From contig JAYZDF010000142.1 of assembly GCA_036337945.1 (NCBI GenBank), positions 1 through 31,942 of the forward strand: a stretch of DNA of 31,942 nt, read 5' to 3'. The translations under genes were made by a program, and so were the position numbers. Below are positions 17,077 through 23,177 of the stretch, one piece after another (within the stretch, counting starts at the first letter, position 1; each line of letters starts with the position of its first letter). This DNA comes from JAYZDF01 sp036337945. Lineage in GTDB: Bacteria; Myxococcota; Kuafuiibacteriia; Kuafuiibacteriales; Kuafuiibacteriaceae. Under the pieces are notes generated by a model that was not told where the DNA came from, ran no database searches, and worked only from the letters and a program-made list of their open reading frames with translations.

Positions 17077-18018
17077 CTATGAGTCGTTTGTAATGAAGAG
17101 CTTGTCGAGAAACGTTTGCAAAGTGAAGTCAGGTGGCCAGGTATGGACTTGGCTGCTTTCAATTGTTGGCCTGTAACCAATTACACCGGGACCGCCCAAG
17201 TGGAGACGGATTCGTCCAGCCCAAGATTTCGACAGTTTCTCTAAGTCTGGCTGGTGCAACATCAGAGTCCGTTTGAGTTTTACTGATAGACACACGGCTT
17301 TTGCGTCCAGTTGCTCCGCTGCTTGCTTCAATTCATCCAATGGTAGGTCGCGCCCTAGATATGCCACGCGATAACCCGCACTCTCGATGAACAGAGATAA
17401 AATTAGGATGCCGAGCTCGTGCTGCTCTCCCGACGGACAAGCGCAAACTACAAGGCGAGCCCGTTTACTCGATGCAGTCAGCCCTTGCCGTAATCGGTCG
17501 ATGCGGCTAATAAGCGCTGCGCTCAGCATGTGCTCGGCAGCAATGCTCAGCTCGCCTGCCGCCCAAAGTTCTCCTACTTCAACAGCTGCGGGGTGAACCA
17601 CTTCTCTGATTACTCGGTCTGTTCGAAACATTGCGAAGGCGCTATCAAGAATTTCGTCGAACTGGAGATGGTCTAACGCTCTTGCTGCAACGACGAGCTT
17701 ACTCGCGAACTCTTGGAGCCGATTTTGATCTTCTCGCTGGTTTTCCGGTTCGACCTTACGCTCCTCGAGGCTGAGTAACTTTTCTCGACCGATGGCTGCT
17801 ATCTCACCGATCGTTCGTCCGTCTTGGAGGAGTTCATTCACCCGCCGAATGGTTCGTAGGTCGAGTTCGGTGTAGAGCCGATGACCGCCCTCGAGCCGCT
17901 CCGGCTCCAGCAGGTTATGTCGGCGTTCCCACGCCCTCAAAACAGAACTCGAGAGCCCGGTCATCGCCGAGAACGAACCTATTTTGTATAGGCCCTTGTT
18001 AGACTCCGAGTTTTCCAC
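17077..18018 (-). CDS. CarH/LitR-type MerR family, adenosylcobalamin-binding light-responsive repressor
   Basis: 313-aa transcription regulator. Residues ~10-80 are a MerR helix-turn-helix (YKIGSFSAMTGLSSSVLRAWERRH, seen in part, then GGHRLYTELDLRTI). Residues ~100-185 are the helical B12-binding cap with the Wx9EH signature (Trp152, Glu162-His163). Residues ~187-305 are the Rossmann-type B12 domain with ExHxxG (Glu198-His200-Gly203), where His200 should be the lower cobalt ligand. By family knowledge, such proteins bind adenosylcobalamin in the dark as DNA-binding tetramers and release DNA when light breaks the Co-C bond. The residue after Trp152 is Ala, where Thermus CarH has the His that forms the bis-His product. 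The start is GTG. It is divergent from the photolyase operon and faces TGTnnA sites that could also autoregulate it. Confidence 0.88.
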   Translation of the reverse strand: MENSESNKGLYKIGSFSAMTGLSSSVLRAWERRHNLLEPERLEGGHRLYTELDLRTIRRVNELLQDGRTIGEIAAIGREKLLSLEERKVEPENQREDQNRLQEFASKLVVAARALDHLQFDEILDSAFAMFRTDRVIREVVHPAAVEVGELWAAGELSIAAEHMLSAALISRIDRLRQGLTASSKRARLVVCACPSGEQHELGILILSLFIESAGYRVAYLGRDLPLDELKQAAEQLDAKAVCLSVKLKRTLMLHQPDLEKLSKSWAGRIRLHLGGPGVIGYRPTIESSQVHTWPPDFTLQTFLDKLFITNDS

Positions 18019-18025
18019 TAGCCGA

Positions 18026-18042
18026 TGTATAGATTCTGTATA
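18026..18042 (+). promoter_or_regulatory. CarH-type operator pair 1 (11-bp spacing)
   Basis: TGTATA at 18026-18031 and TGTATA at 18037-18042 are spaced exactly 11 bp, in direct orientation. The half-site fits TGTnnA, the complement of the nTnnACAn consensus I recall for CarH. It lies 8 nt upstream of the repressor's GTG start. On the minus strand the same bases read TATACA, a -10-like hexamer, so binding should block the repressor's own expression. Confidence 0.6.
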
Positions 18043-18065
18043 GATTTATTGCAAGAGTTTTGAGA

Positions 18066-18082
18066 CCTTATTCCGAATAAGG
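18066..18082. promoter_or_regulatory. Perfect 17-bp palindrome, candidate second operator
   Basis: CCTTATTCCGAATAAGG is an 8-bp inverted repeat around one central base, placed midway between operator pairs 1 and 2 in the divergent promoter region. Its symmetry is unlike the direct TGTnnA repeats, so it suggests a different dimeric regulator. No T-run follows, so it is not a terminator. Regulator unknown. Confidence 0.45.
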
Positions 18083-18090
18083 TTTGCAAA

Positions 18091-18107
18091 TGTCGAACTA
18101 TTGTATA
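18091..18107 (+). promoter_or_regulatory. CarH-type operator pair 2 (11-bp spacing)
   Basis: TGTCGA at 18091-18096 and TGTATA at 18102-18107 again start 11 bp apart and both fit TGTnnA. The second overlaps a TATAAA hexamer (18104-18109). TTTGCA at 18083-18088 could act as a -35 with a short 15-bp spacer. Weaker than pairs 1 and 3 because one half-site is degenerate. Confidence 0.5.
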
Positions 18108-18131
18108 AATTATTAGCAGTGATGAGGCCAC

Positions 18132-18148
18132 TGTATAATTACTGTATA
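18132..18148 (+). promoter_or_regulatory. CarH-type operator pair 3 overlapping a -10 box
   Basis: TGTATA at 18132-18137 and TGTATA at 18143-18148 are spaced 11 bp. The first contains a perfect -10 hexamer, TATAAT (18134-18139), pointing toward the photolyase operon; the -35 is poor. Repressor bound here would cover the core promoter, consistent with dark repression. The leader from here to the first ATG at 18316 is about 170 nt. Confidence 0.6.
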
Positions 18149-18315
18149 GTTTTGCGTTCTGGTTACCCCAATGGGTGGCGTCAGGGCGGATCGTACGGTG
18201 TCCATTATTCATCGACTTTTACCAATCCCCCCCCCGTGAGGGTGGCAGCTAAAGAGATGGGCTCGGAAGCTGTTGCCCTCATATTTGGTAAAGGCGGACA
18301 TTCGGAGGATCAACG

Positions 18316-19740
18316 ATGAAAGTATTTGTCACGGGCGCGACCGGCTTTATCGGGCGAGTTCTGGTAGCCCGATTGCAGCGCGACGGTCATGACGTCATCG
18401 CGTACGCAAGAAACACCGAAAAGGCAACGGGTTTACTCGGTAGCCAAGTAAAGGTGGTCAGCGTTGATTCGGAGGACGGTTTCACCGAAGCACTTAGGGA
18501 AAGTGACGCCGTTGTTAACCTACAGGGCGAAAACTTGTTCGCAGGGCGGTGGAGTCGCACTCGGAAGGAAGCCCTGAGGAGCAGCCGTATAACGTTTACC
18601 CAGAAACTGGCCACCACGATTGAGAGCCTTGGACTTAACGCTCCGAAAGTTCTCGTATCAGGAAGCGCGGTTGGGTTCTACGGCGAACACGCGGTGACTC
18701 CGACAGACGAGACCTCTGCAAAAGGCGACGGTTTTTTGGCCGACCTCTGTGCTGACTGGGAGCAAGCCGCTCAACGCTTGAGCTCGAGCGGCACGCGGGT
18801 CGTCTGCATCCGCACTGGAGTAGTTTTGGGGCGCGACGGCGGTGCCATGCAAAAACTTTTGCTGCCGTTTCAATTCGGCTTGGGCGGCAAGCTTGCTTCC
18901 GGTCAACAACACATGGCGTGGATTCACGTGAGCGATTTGGTTAGCATCATGATTGCTGCGCTGACTGACGCGCGATACGAAGGTGTTGTTAACGGCACAG
19001 CGCCGGGTGTAGCTACCAACAAAGAGTTCACTCAAGCGCTAGGGCGAGCTTTGGACCGGCCAACACCATTCCCTGTGCCCGGTTTCGCGATGAAGATAGC
19101 ACTAGGAGAAGCATCCTCAGTGCTCCTCGGCGGCCAAAATGTGTTTTCCAGCCGTGCGACGTTATTTGGCTTCGAATATCAATATCCTGATATCGACTCT
19201 GCTCTTCGCGAAATGGTGAGCGAGGGTGGCGTAGAGATAAGCAAAAACGCCTCTGGAGATTATGTGCTCCGTCAAGAGCTTGTTGTAGGAAAACCGCTGG
19301 ACGAAGTTTTCGCTTTCTTCTCGAATGCCAGAAACTTGAGCGTGTTGACCCCAAGTGACATGTCTTTCGGGATAAGAAGCGAGGTTCCGGAAAAAATGCA
19401 GGCAGGTGTGGTCCTGGAGTATGACATAAAACTCGGCCCCATCCCTATGCGCTGGGTTTCACGAATCGATTCCTGGGAAGAAATGGTCAAGTTCTCTGAT
19501 GATCAGCTGAAAGGTCCGTACGCGAAGTGGTACCATACCCACGAGTTCGAAGCCCGTGGGCCGAATACCGCCATTATTGATACCGTGGCTTATCGAATCC
19601 CTCTAGGGCCCTTCGGGAAAATTGCACACTGGATATTCGTAAAGAATAAACTCACTCAAATTTTCGCTTTTCGGCGATTTTTCGCTGAACTGCGTTTCGG
19701 CAAATCTGTTTCAAAGGACAGCTTGAAAAAAGCGAGTTAG
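18316..19740 (+). CDS. TIGR01777-type epimerase fused to an SRPBCC domain
   Basis: 474-aa two-domain protein. Residues 1-~300 are an extended SDR/NAD-dependent epimerase of the TIGR01777 (YfcH-like) type: Rossmann motif GATGFIG at 7-13, then AVVNLQGENLFAGRWS and SGSAVGFYGE, all family hallmarks. Residues ~315-470 form an SRPBCC (START-like) ligand-binding domain (LDEVFAFFSNARNLSVLTP..., GVVLEYDIKLGPIPMRW...). The two functions are often separate adjacent genes, so this is a fusion. The reaction is unknown; a small hydrophobic ligand or cofactor is plausible. It has a good Shine-Dalgarno, GGAGG at 18304-18308, 7 nt before the ATG. First gene of the operon behind the CarH-type operators; the next gene starts 3 nt after its stop. 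Confidence 0.9.
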   Translation: MKVFVTGATGFIGRVLVARLQRDGHDVIAYARNTEKATGLLGSQVKVVSVDSEDGFTEALRESDAVVNLQGENLFAGRWSRTRKEALRSSRITFTQKLATTIESLGLNAPKVLVSGSAVGFYGEHAVTPTDETSAKGDGFLADLCADWEQAAQRLSSSGTRVVCIRTGVVLGRDGGAMQKLLLPFQFGLGGKLASGQQHMAWIHVSDLVSIMIAALTDARYEGVVNGTAPGVATNKEFTQALGRALDRPTPFPVPGFAMKIALGEASSVLLGGQNVFSSRATLFGFEYQYPDIDSALREMVSEGGVEISKNASGDYVLRQELVVGKPLDEVFAFFSNARNLSVLTPSDMSFGIRSEVPEKMQAGVVLEYDIKLGPIPMRWVSRIDSWEEMVKFSDDQLKGPYAKWYHTHEFEARGPNTAIIDTVAYRIPLGPFGKIAHWIFVKNKLTQIFAFRRFFAELRFGKSVSKDSLKKAS

Positions 19741-19743
19741 GGC

Positions 19744-20301
19744 ATGAGTTTGCGTAAGGTCACAGCGGTTTGTCTGCTCACGTTTGCAGCCTCTTGCGCC
19801 GCATATCCGACAAAAGACCCGACCGGTCAAAGATTTCCCACTGTGAGCGGGAAAGCGTTGTCTGGTGAACGCTTCGAGATGCCTTCCGCATTCGGAAAAA
19901 ACGAGACCTTGCTTCTCGTGGGCTACAAGCAACGTGCGCAATTCGATATCGACCGGTGGCTTATCGGTCTGAGCGCGAAAGAACTTGAGGTTAATGTGTA
20001 CGAAGTGCCTGCCGTCGTGGGGCTTGTTCCATCGCTTATAGCAACGAGAATCGATAATGGAATGAAGCGCGGAATCCCAGAGGAAGATTGGGCGCAAGTC
20101 ATCACGGTGTATGAAGACGCCGACCGCATCGCCGAATTTACCGGCAACGAAGACGAACTTACGGGCAGGGTGCTCCTGCTCGACAAAAGAGGAATTGTAA
20201 AATTCTTTCACGATAAAGGATTTTCAGTGAAGGCTCTCGAACGGCTCGCAACCACCGTTCGGCAACTCAAAGCCAATACCGTTGCACTAAGAGGGCAGTA
20301 A
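19744..20301 (+). CDS. Thioredoxin-fold-like lipoprotein (possibly ATP10-like)
   Basis: 185-aa exported protein with a lipoprotein-like signal (LLTFAASC-AAYP, Cys18). The mature part begins 'FPTVSGKALSGERFEMP', like the start of AhpC/TSA or ATP10 proteins. Later come 'EVPAVVGLVPSLIATRIDNGMKRGIPEEDW', 'ITVYED', 'FTGN' and 'RVLLLDKRGIVKFFHDKGFS', seen here in short pieces. This order resembles the mitochondrial ATP10 family and thioredoxin-fold relatives, but no CxxC pair is present, so redox activity is not implied. Family assignment is tentative. The gene is packed between the epimerase (3-nt gap) and photolyase (1-nt gap), so it is light-regulated if the operon is; its role there is unknown. 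Confidence 0.7.
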   Translation: MSLRKVTAVCLLTFAASCAAYPTKDPTGQRFPTVSGKALSGERFEMPSAFGKNETLLLVGYKQRAQFDIDRWLIGLSAKELEVNVYEVPAVVGLVPSLIATRIDNGMKRGIPEEDWAQVITVYEDADRIAEFTGNEDELTGRVLLLDKRGIVKFFHDKGFSVKALERLATTVRQLKANTVALRGQ

Positions 20302-20302
20302 A

Positions 20303-21745
20303 ATGAGAACATTGGTTTGGTTTCGGGGGAAAGATTTACGTCTGGGAGATCACAAGCCGCTGGTTAGCGCATGCGAGAAAGGAGAAGTTGTACCTGTATT
20401 CGTACTAGACCCGTACTTTTTCAATCCTGAACGCGCATCCGAGATACCGCATCGGATGCAGTTCATGCTCGACGCGCTAAGCGAGCTTGCTTCAGGCATC
20501 AAAGCAAAGGGCTCCGAGCTCATTCTCATTGAAGGGAAGAGCGTCGATGTCATACCGCGTGTTGTCCGAGAATGGTCTATCGACCGGGTCGTTGCACATC
20601 GCTGGGTGGAACCATTTGCGAGAGAAAGGGACCAGGCGATCGCTGATAGCTTAGATGTACCTTACGAGCTATTCGAAGGCGAAACTCTGGCTAACCCAGG
20701 TAGCATAATGACTCAGGAAGGCCGATTCTTCCGCGTTTTTGGAGCTTTTGCCCGCACATTTAGGAAAAGATATGAAGCGTCGCAAACCGTGGATGCTCCT
20801 GAAACAATACCTGCGATACCGGCCGATATCTCTTATGAAAACACAGCAATTCCGACGGTCGAGAGCCTGGGGCTCACGCGGAATATAGAAATGCAAACGG
20901 GCGGCGAAAGCCTCGCTCACGAGCGGCTAAAGACCTATCTTTCAGGCGCTGCCGAGCACTACGCGGTAAACCGCGATCGCCTCGATATCACTGGCAGTAG
21001 CCGATTGTCGGCGGACATCAAGTTTGGAACCATATCGGTGCTCCACGTGTGGCATGCGATTGGGCAAACCGTTAGAAACGAAGAATCCCGTGAGGTCTTC
21101 TTGAACCAGCTTCTTTGGCGAGAGTTTTCTCACCATATGCTGTGGTCAAGGCCAGACCTATTGCACGGAACATTTCGTCCTGAATTTGCCGAGTTTCCTT
21201 GGAGAGATCACGAGGAATACTGGAAGGCTTGGAAGGACGGAACAACGGGATATCCGGTTGTTGATGCGTCCGCTAGGCAACTCCTCGGAGAAGCCCACGT
21301 GCACAACCGTGCCCGGATGATATCCGCGAGTTTTCTTACGAAGCATCTCATGATCAGCTACAAGCGTGGGGAAGAGCACTTCATGAAATATTTGGCAGAC
21401 GGTGATTGGGCACAAAACAACGCAGGCTGGCAATGGTCCGCAGGTTGTGGCTGTGATGCTCAGCCTTACTTCCGCGTCTTCAACCCGATGACTCAAGGCA
21501 AAAAGTTCGACCCGAATGGAGATTACGTGCGCAGATGGGTCCCTGAACTGGCGCAATTACCTGCGAAGTATATCCACGAACCTTGGTTAGCTCCTCAGCA
21601 TGTGCTTGATGCCGCTGGCGTTCGACTTGGAGAGAACTACCCGAGGCCTATCGTGGACCACAAAGCGGCGAGGGTAAGATTCCTCGACGCAGCCACTGGT
21701 CACCTAAAGGGCAACAAGAAAGGCGATATGAAGCGAACAGCCTAA
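20303..21745 (+). CDS. phrB: Deoxyribodipyrimidine photolyase (class I CPD type)
   Basis: 480-aa FAD-dependent DNA repair enzyme that uses light to split cyclobutane pyrimidine dimers. The N-terminal antenna-binding domain starts LVWFRGKDLRLGDH. The FAD/DNA-binding domain contains LLWREF (Trp272), TGYPVVDASARQL, HNRARMISASFL, NNAGWQW (Asn372, Trp376, Trp378) and PYFRVFNP. Several usually fixed positions differ by alignment from memory to E. coli PhrB: the middle Trp of the electron-transfer triad (W359) is Tyr353; the Glu three residues before Trp272 (E274) is Gln269; and GWMHNR reads AHVHNR. It is third in the CarH-type operon, 1 nt after the lipoprotein stop, consistent with light-induced repair. 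Its stop is 1 nt from the convergent gene. Confidence 0.93.
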   Translation: MRTLVWFRGKDLRLGDHKPLVSACEKGEVVPVFVLDPYFFNPERASEIPHRMQFMLDALSELASGIKAKGSELILIEGKSVDVIPRVVREWSIDRVVAHRWVEPFARERDQAIADSLDVPYELFEGETLANPGSIMTQEGRFFRVFGAFARTFRKRYEASQTVDAPETIPAIPADISYENTAIPTVESLGLTRNIEMQTGGESLAHERLKTYLSGAAEHYAVNRDRLDITGSSRLSADIKFGTISVLHVWHAIGQTVRNEESREVFLNQLLWREFSHHMLWSRPDLLHGTFRPEFAEFPWRDHEEYWKAWKDGTTGYPVVDASARQLLGEAHVHNRARMISASFLTKHLMISYKRGEEHFMKYLADGDWAQNNAGWQWSAGCGCDAQPYFRVFNPMTQGKKFDPNGDYVRRWVPELAQLPAKYIHEPWLAPQHVLDAAGVRLGENYPRPIVDHKAARVRFLDAATGHLKGNKKGDMKRTA

Positions 21746-21746
21746 G

Positions 21747-22157
21747 CTAAAGAGAAATATTTAGTTCCTGGTTGAAAACCCAAGCTATAGTGTCTTTAAA
21801 CACGCTCTCTTCGTGGCACTCTACGGAGAGCGTAAATTGCCATGCCTTGAATGAAGTTCCGTCCTTGTAACGAAATTCACACCAGTCTGCATACTCTTCT
21901 GTAAACCCACGCTCCATCCAATCACAACGGTAGTTATCGTCAAAACATTGGGTTAGATGCTGTTCCGCGTCCTCATTCTCTTCATCAAATGCAGGATCAG
22001 TAATTGTCACATTGACCCAAATGATTTTCGAAACGAGGTCAACATGGCACACGTGATATCCATGCTGGTCTGTAACCATGCCATCGGAATCAATGTACAT
22101 TGATACATCGTCCACCCTAATTTTTTCTCTATTGTTCAGTTTCTTAGTTTTGCTCAT
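21747..22157 (-). CDS. Hypothetical acidic protein
   Basis: 136-aa soluble protein, unrecognised. From the ATG at 22157 it begins MSKTKKLNNREKIRVDDV and is rich in Asp/Glu, Trp and Cys. Visible features are 'GYHVCHVDLVSKIIWVNVTI', a Cys/His-containing middle (HLTQCFDDNYRCDWMERGF, CEFRYKDG) and 'FTLSVECHEESVFKD'. The scattered Cys might bind metal but form no clear pattern. The frame continues to an ATG at 22253, adding 32 residues; that longer start would overlap one of the GGGGGGCTGATT boxes and is not favoured. It is convergent with phrB and has no clear Shine-Dalgarno. Confidence 0.65.
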   Translation of the reverse strand: MSKTKKLNNREKIRVDDVSMYIDSDGMVTDQHGYHVCHVDLVSKIIWVNVTITDPAFDEENEDAEQHLTQCFDDNYRCDWMERGFTEEYADWCEFRYKDGTSFKAWQFTLSVECHEESVFKDTIAWVFNQELNISL

Positions 22158-22235
22158 GCCCTGTAGTCGCTTGAACCCGAATCCTTCTGACAGGTTTTCT
22201 GCATTAGAGAGGATGTTTAACGAAAATAGTTTTTT

Positions 22236-22250
22236 GGGGGGGCTGATTTG
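22236..22250 (+). repeat. tmRNA-5'-like box, copy 0
   Basis: A run of seven G followed by CTGATTTG, then CATTCGAGATC. This resembles the tmRNA 5' end (GGGGCTGATT, then ATTCGAC). Related copies occur at 22309 and 22721. No matching 3' tRNA-like half was found, so this is not annotated as ssrA. Confidence 0.5.
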
Positions 22251-22308
22251 CATTCGAGATCTGTATGGAGAGCGTAAGAGCGAACAATGCCTTGCGTTCT
22301 GAAATCGT

Positions 22309-22320
22309 GGGGGGCTGATT
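22309..22320 (+). repeat. GGGGGGCTGATT box, copy A
   Basis: Twelve bases identical to the box at 22721. In both copies ACGGTA begins 20 nt after the GGGG of GGGGCTGATT (22331 here). It starts repeat unit A. Confidence 0.6.
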
Positions 22321-22542
22321 TACAAACCCAACGGTAGTCCCTGTGTGACAAACATGGGGAAACTGAAAAATGAGTGAAAACAGATGCCTCACCGCAAATA
22401 AAAGTTTTTTCGTTAGTTTTTCGGAGTGGTGCGTAGACCGTCTGTCGCGACGCTACCAGCATCAAATACCGAGGAGAGGTAAATATGTCGGAGCTCGGCT
22501 ATCAGAGCAGCGGCGAAAAAAATCGAGGCCTTTAGAAAAAAA

Positions 22543-22634
22543 GGGTGCGTGTTTTCACCGTCGTCGTACTTGGAGTGACAGTTGGATGAACAGTAACCGG
22601 ATAAGGGTGAATAACAGCCTAGTTAGGCGAAGGA
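22543..22634 (+). repeat. Degenerate repeat module, copy A
   Basis: An ordered series shared with copy B: GGGTGCGT (22543), CGTACTTGGAG (22565), AACAGTAAC (22589), GGTGAATAA (22606), a hairpin GCCTA-GT-TAGGC (22617-22628), then GAAGGA. Spacings match copy B within 1-2 nt. The hairpin stem is kept although its bases and loop differ between copies. A short frame with GAGGAGAGG upstream (ATG 22485, 16 codons) precedes it and is too short to call. Confidence 0.6.
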
Positions 22635-22720
22635 AGTTGAAACATCGATATTATTTTTTCTCATCGTAATGACTTGGTTTTCGCATTCTTCGAACTCGAC
22701 GATGGATAGACCAGAAGCAT

Positions 22721-22732
22721 GGGGGGCTGATT
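22721..22732 (+). repeat. GGGGGGCTGATT box, copy B
   Basis: Identical 12-mer to copy A, with ACGGTA at 22743. It precedes the strong Shine-Dalgarno of the small frame at 22770 by 25 nt. Confidence 0.6.
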
Positions 22733-22769
22733 CCAAATGAGAACGGTATCCATAGTGAGAGGAGGAAAA

Positions 22770-23000
22770 ATGAAAAAATGTGGGTGCGTTTATCAAAGAG
22801 CATCCGTAGTTGGAGCAAGGGAACGCAACAGTAACTGCATAGCGGTGAATAAGCGCCTGAAAAGGCAAAGGACATTCGGTATGAGAAATTCAGAAACCGT
22901 ACTTACTACCGTAAGGAATCACCGCCTGAGTAAGGCAAAGGAGCTGCGTATAAAAACCTTCCACCGTAGCCACGTCCTCAGTCGAGGACGCGGTGACTAG
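22770..23000 (+). CDS. Possible small basic protein
   Basis: A 76-codon frame with a very good Shine-Dalgarno (GAGAGGAGG, 22757-22765). The product begins MKKCGCVYQRAS and is Arg/Lys/Asn-rich, with two weakly similar motifs, NKRLKRQR and NHRLSKAK. The second half could start independently at the ATG at 22881, with AAAGGA before it. Against a protein role: compared with repeat copy A, nearly all base changes alter the amino acid, while base identity and a hairpin are kept, which points to RNA function. It may be a leader peptide for the downstream sigma-like gene. Confidence 0.35.
   Translation: MKKCGCVYQRASVVGARERNSNCIAVNKRLKRQRTFGMRNSETVLTTVRNHRLSKAKELRIKTFHRSHVLSRGRGD
22782..22872 (+). repeat. 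Degenerate repeat module, copy B
   Basis: Same series as copy A: GGGTGCGT (22782), CGTAGTTGGAG (22805), AACAGTAAC (22827), GGTGAATAA (22844), hairpin GCCT-GAAA-AGGC (22855-22866), then AAAGGA. A third, partial copy follows at 22915-22943 with hairpin GCCT-GAGTA-AGGC and AAAGGAG. A fragment, CGCCTGAGTAA plus AAAGGAGG, sits before the pentapeptide gene at 24003-24027. Confidence 0.6.
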
Positions 23001-23164
23001 AAACTCAAAGGAGGTGCTGCTTATTGAGTGAAATCGGCGTTGAAGACGCCCTAGAGCGCACATCGCAGGATGTGCTTTCTCGGGTCTTTTCGACCAAATC
23101 CTAAAACTGGATTTTTGAAACGGTAACTGCCGTATGGTGGTGAATTGCGCCCGCACAACGCGGG
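22973..23164 (+). ncRNA. Candidate structured leader RNA (seven consecutive hairpins)
   Basis: In 192 nt upstream of the sigma-like gene, seven local stems follow one another: CGTCCTC/GAGGACG (22973-22990), GGCGT/ACGCC (23036-23050), GCACATC/GATGTGC (23058-23075), GGTC/GACC (23083-23095), AAATCC/GGATTT plus T-run (23096-23116), ACGG/CCGT (23120-23133) and CCCGC/GCGGG (23150-23164). The last touches the Shine-Dalgarno of the next gene (23162-23172), and the fifth looks like an intrinsic terminator. This density suggests a leader that controls readthrough and translation, or an independent small RNA. I cannot match it to a known riboswitch. Confidence 0.45.
23024..23104 (+). CDS. Possible 26-residue leader peptide
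   Basis: A TTG at 23024 follows an excellent Shine-Dalgarno (AAAGGAGGTG, core GGAGG at 23010-23014, 9-nt spacing) and opens a 26-codon frame (MSEIGVEDALERTSQD...) ending at TAA 23104. It spans three of the hairpins of the leader, so ribosome movement here could alter their folding, as in attenuation. Length and a non-ATG start keep this tentative. Confidence 0.3.
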   Translation: MSEIGVEDALERTSQDVLSRVFSTKS

Positions 23165-23177
23165 GAGGAGGTCATTT

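Noticed and set aside
18101..18319. Short plus-strand frame across the CarH-type operators
   Set aside because: It runs through the promoter region and operator repeats and has no ribosome site; it is a chance frame.
22540..22943. CRISPR array or tandem c-di-GMP/glycine riboswitch
   Set aside because: The repeats are too few and degenerate for CRISPR, and the conserved riboswitch core motifs are absent.
22230..23160. A genuine ssrA (tmRNA) gene
   Set aside because: Only the 5' G-CTGATT box resembles tmRNA. No tag reading frame, T-arm, or 3' acceptor strand was found.
22540..23160. Group II intron or retron
   Set aside because: GTGCGT near the start of the repeat recalls an intron 5' end, but there is no domain V-like hairpin and no reverse transcriptase in the window.
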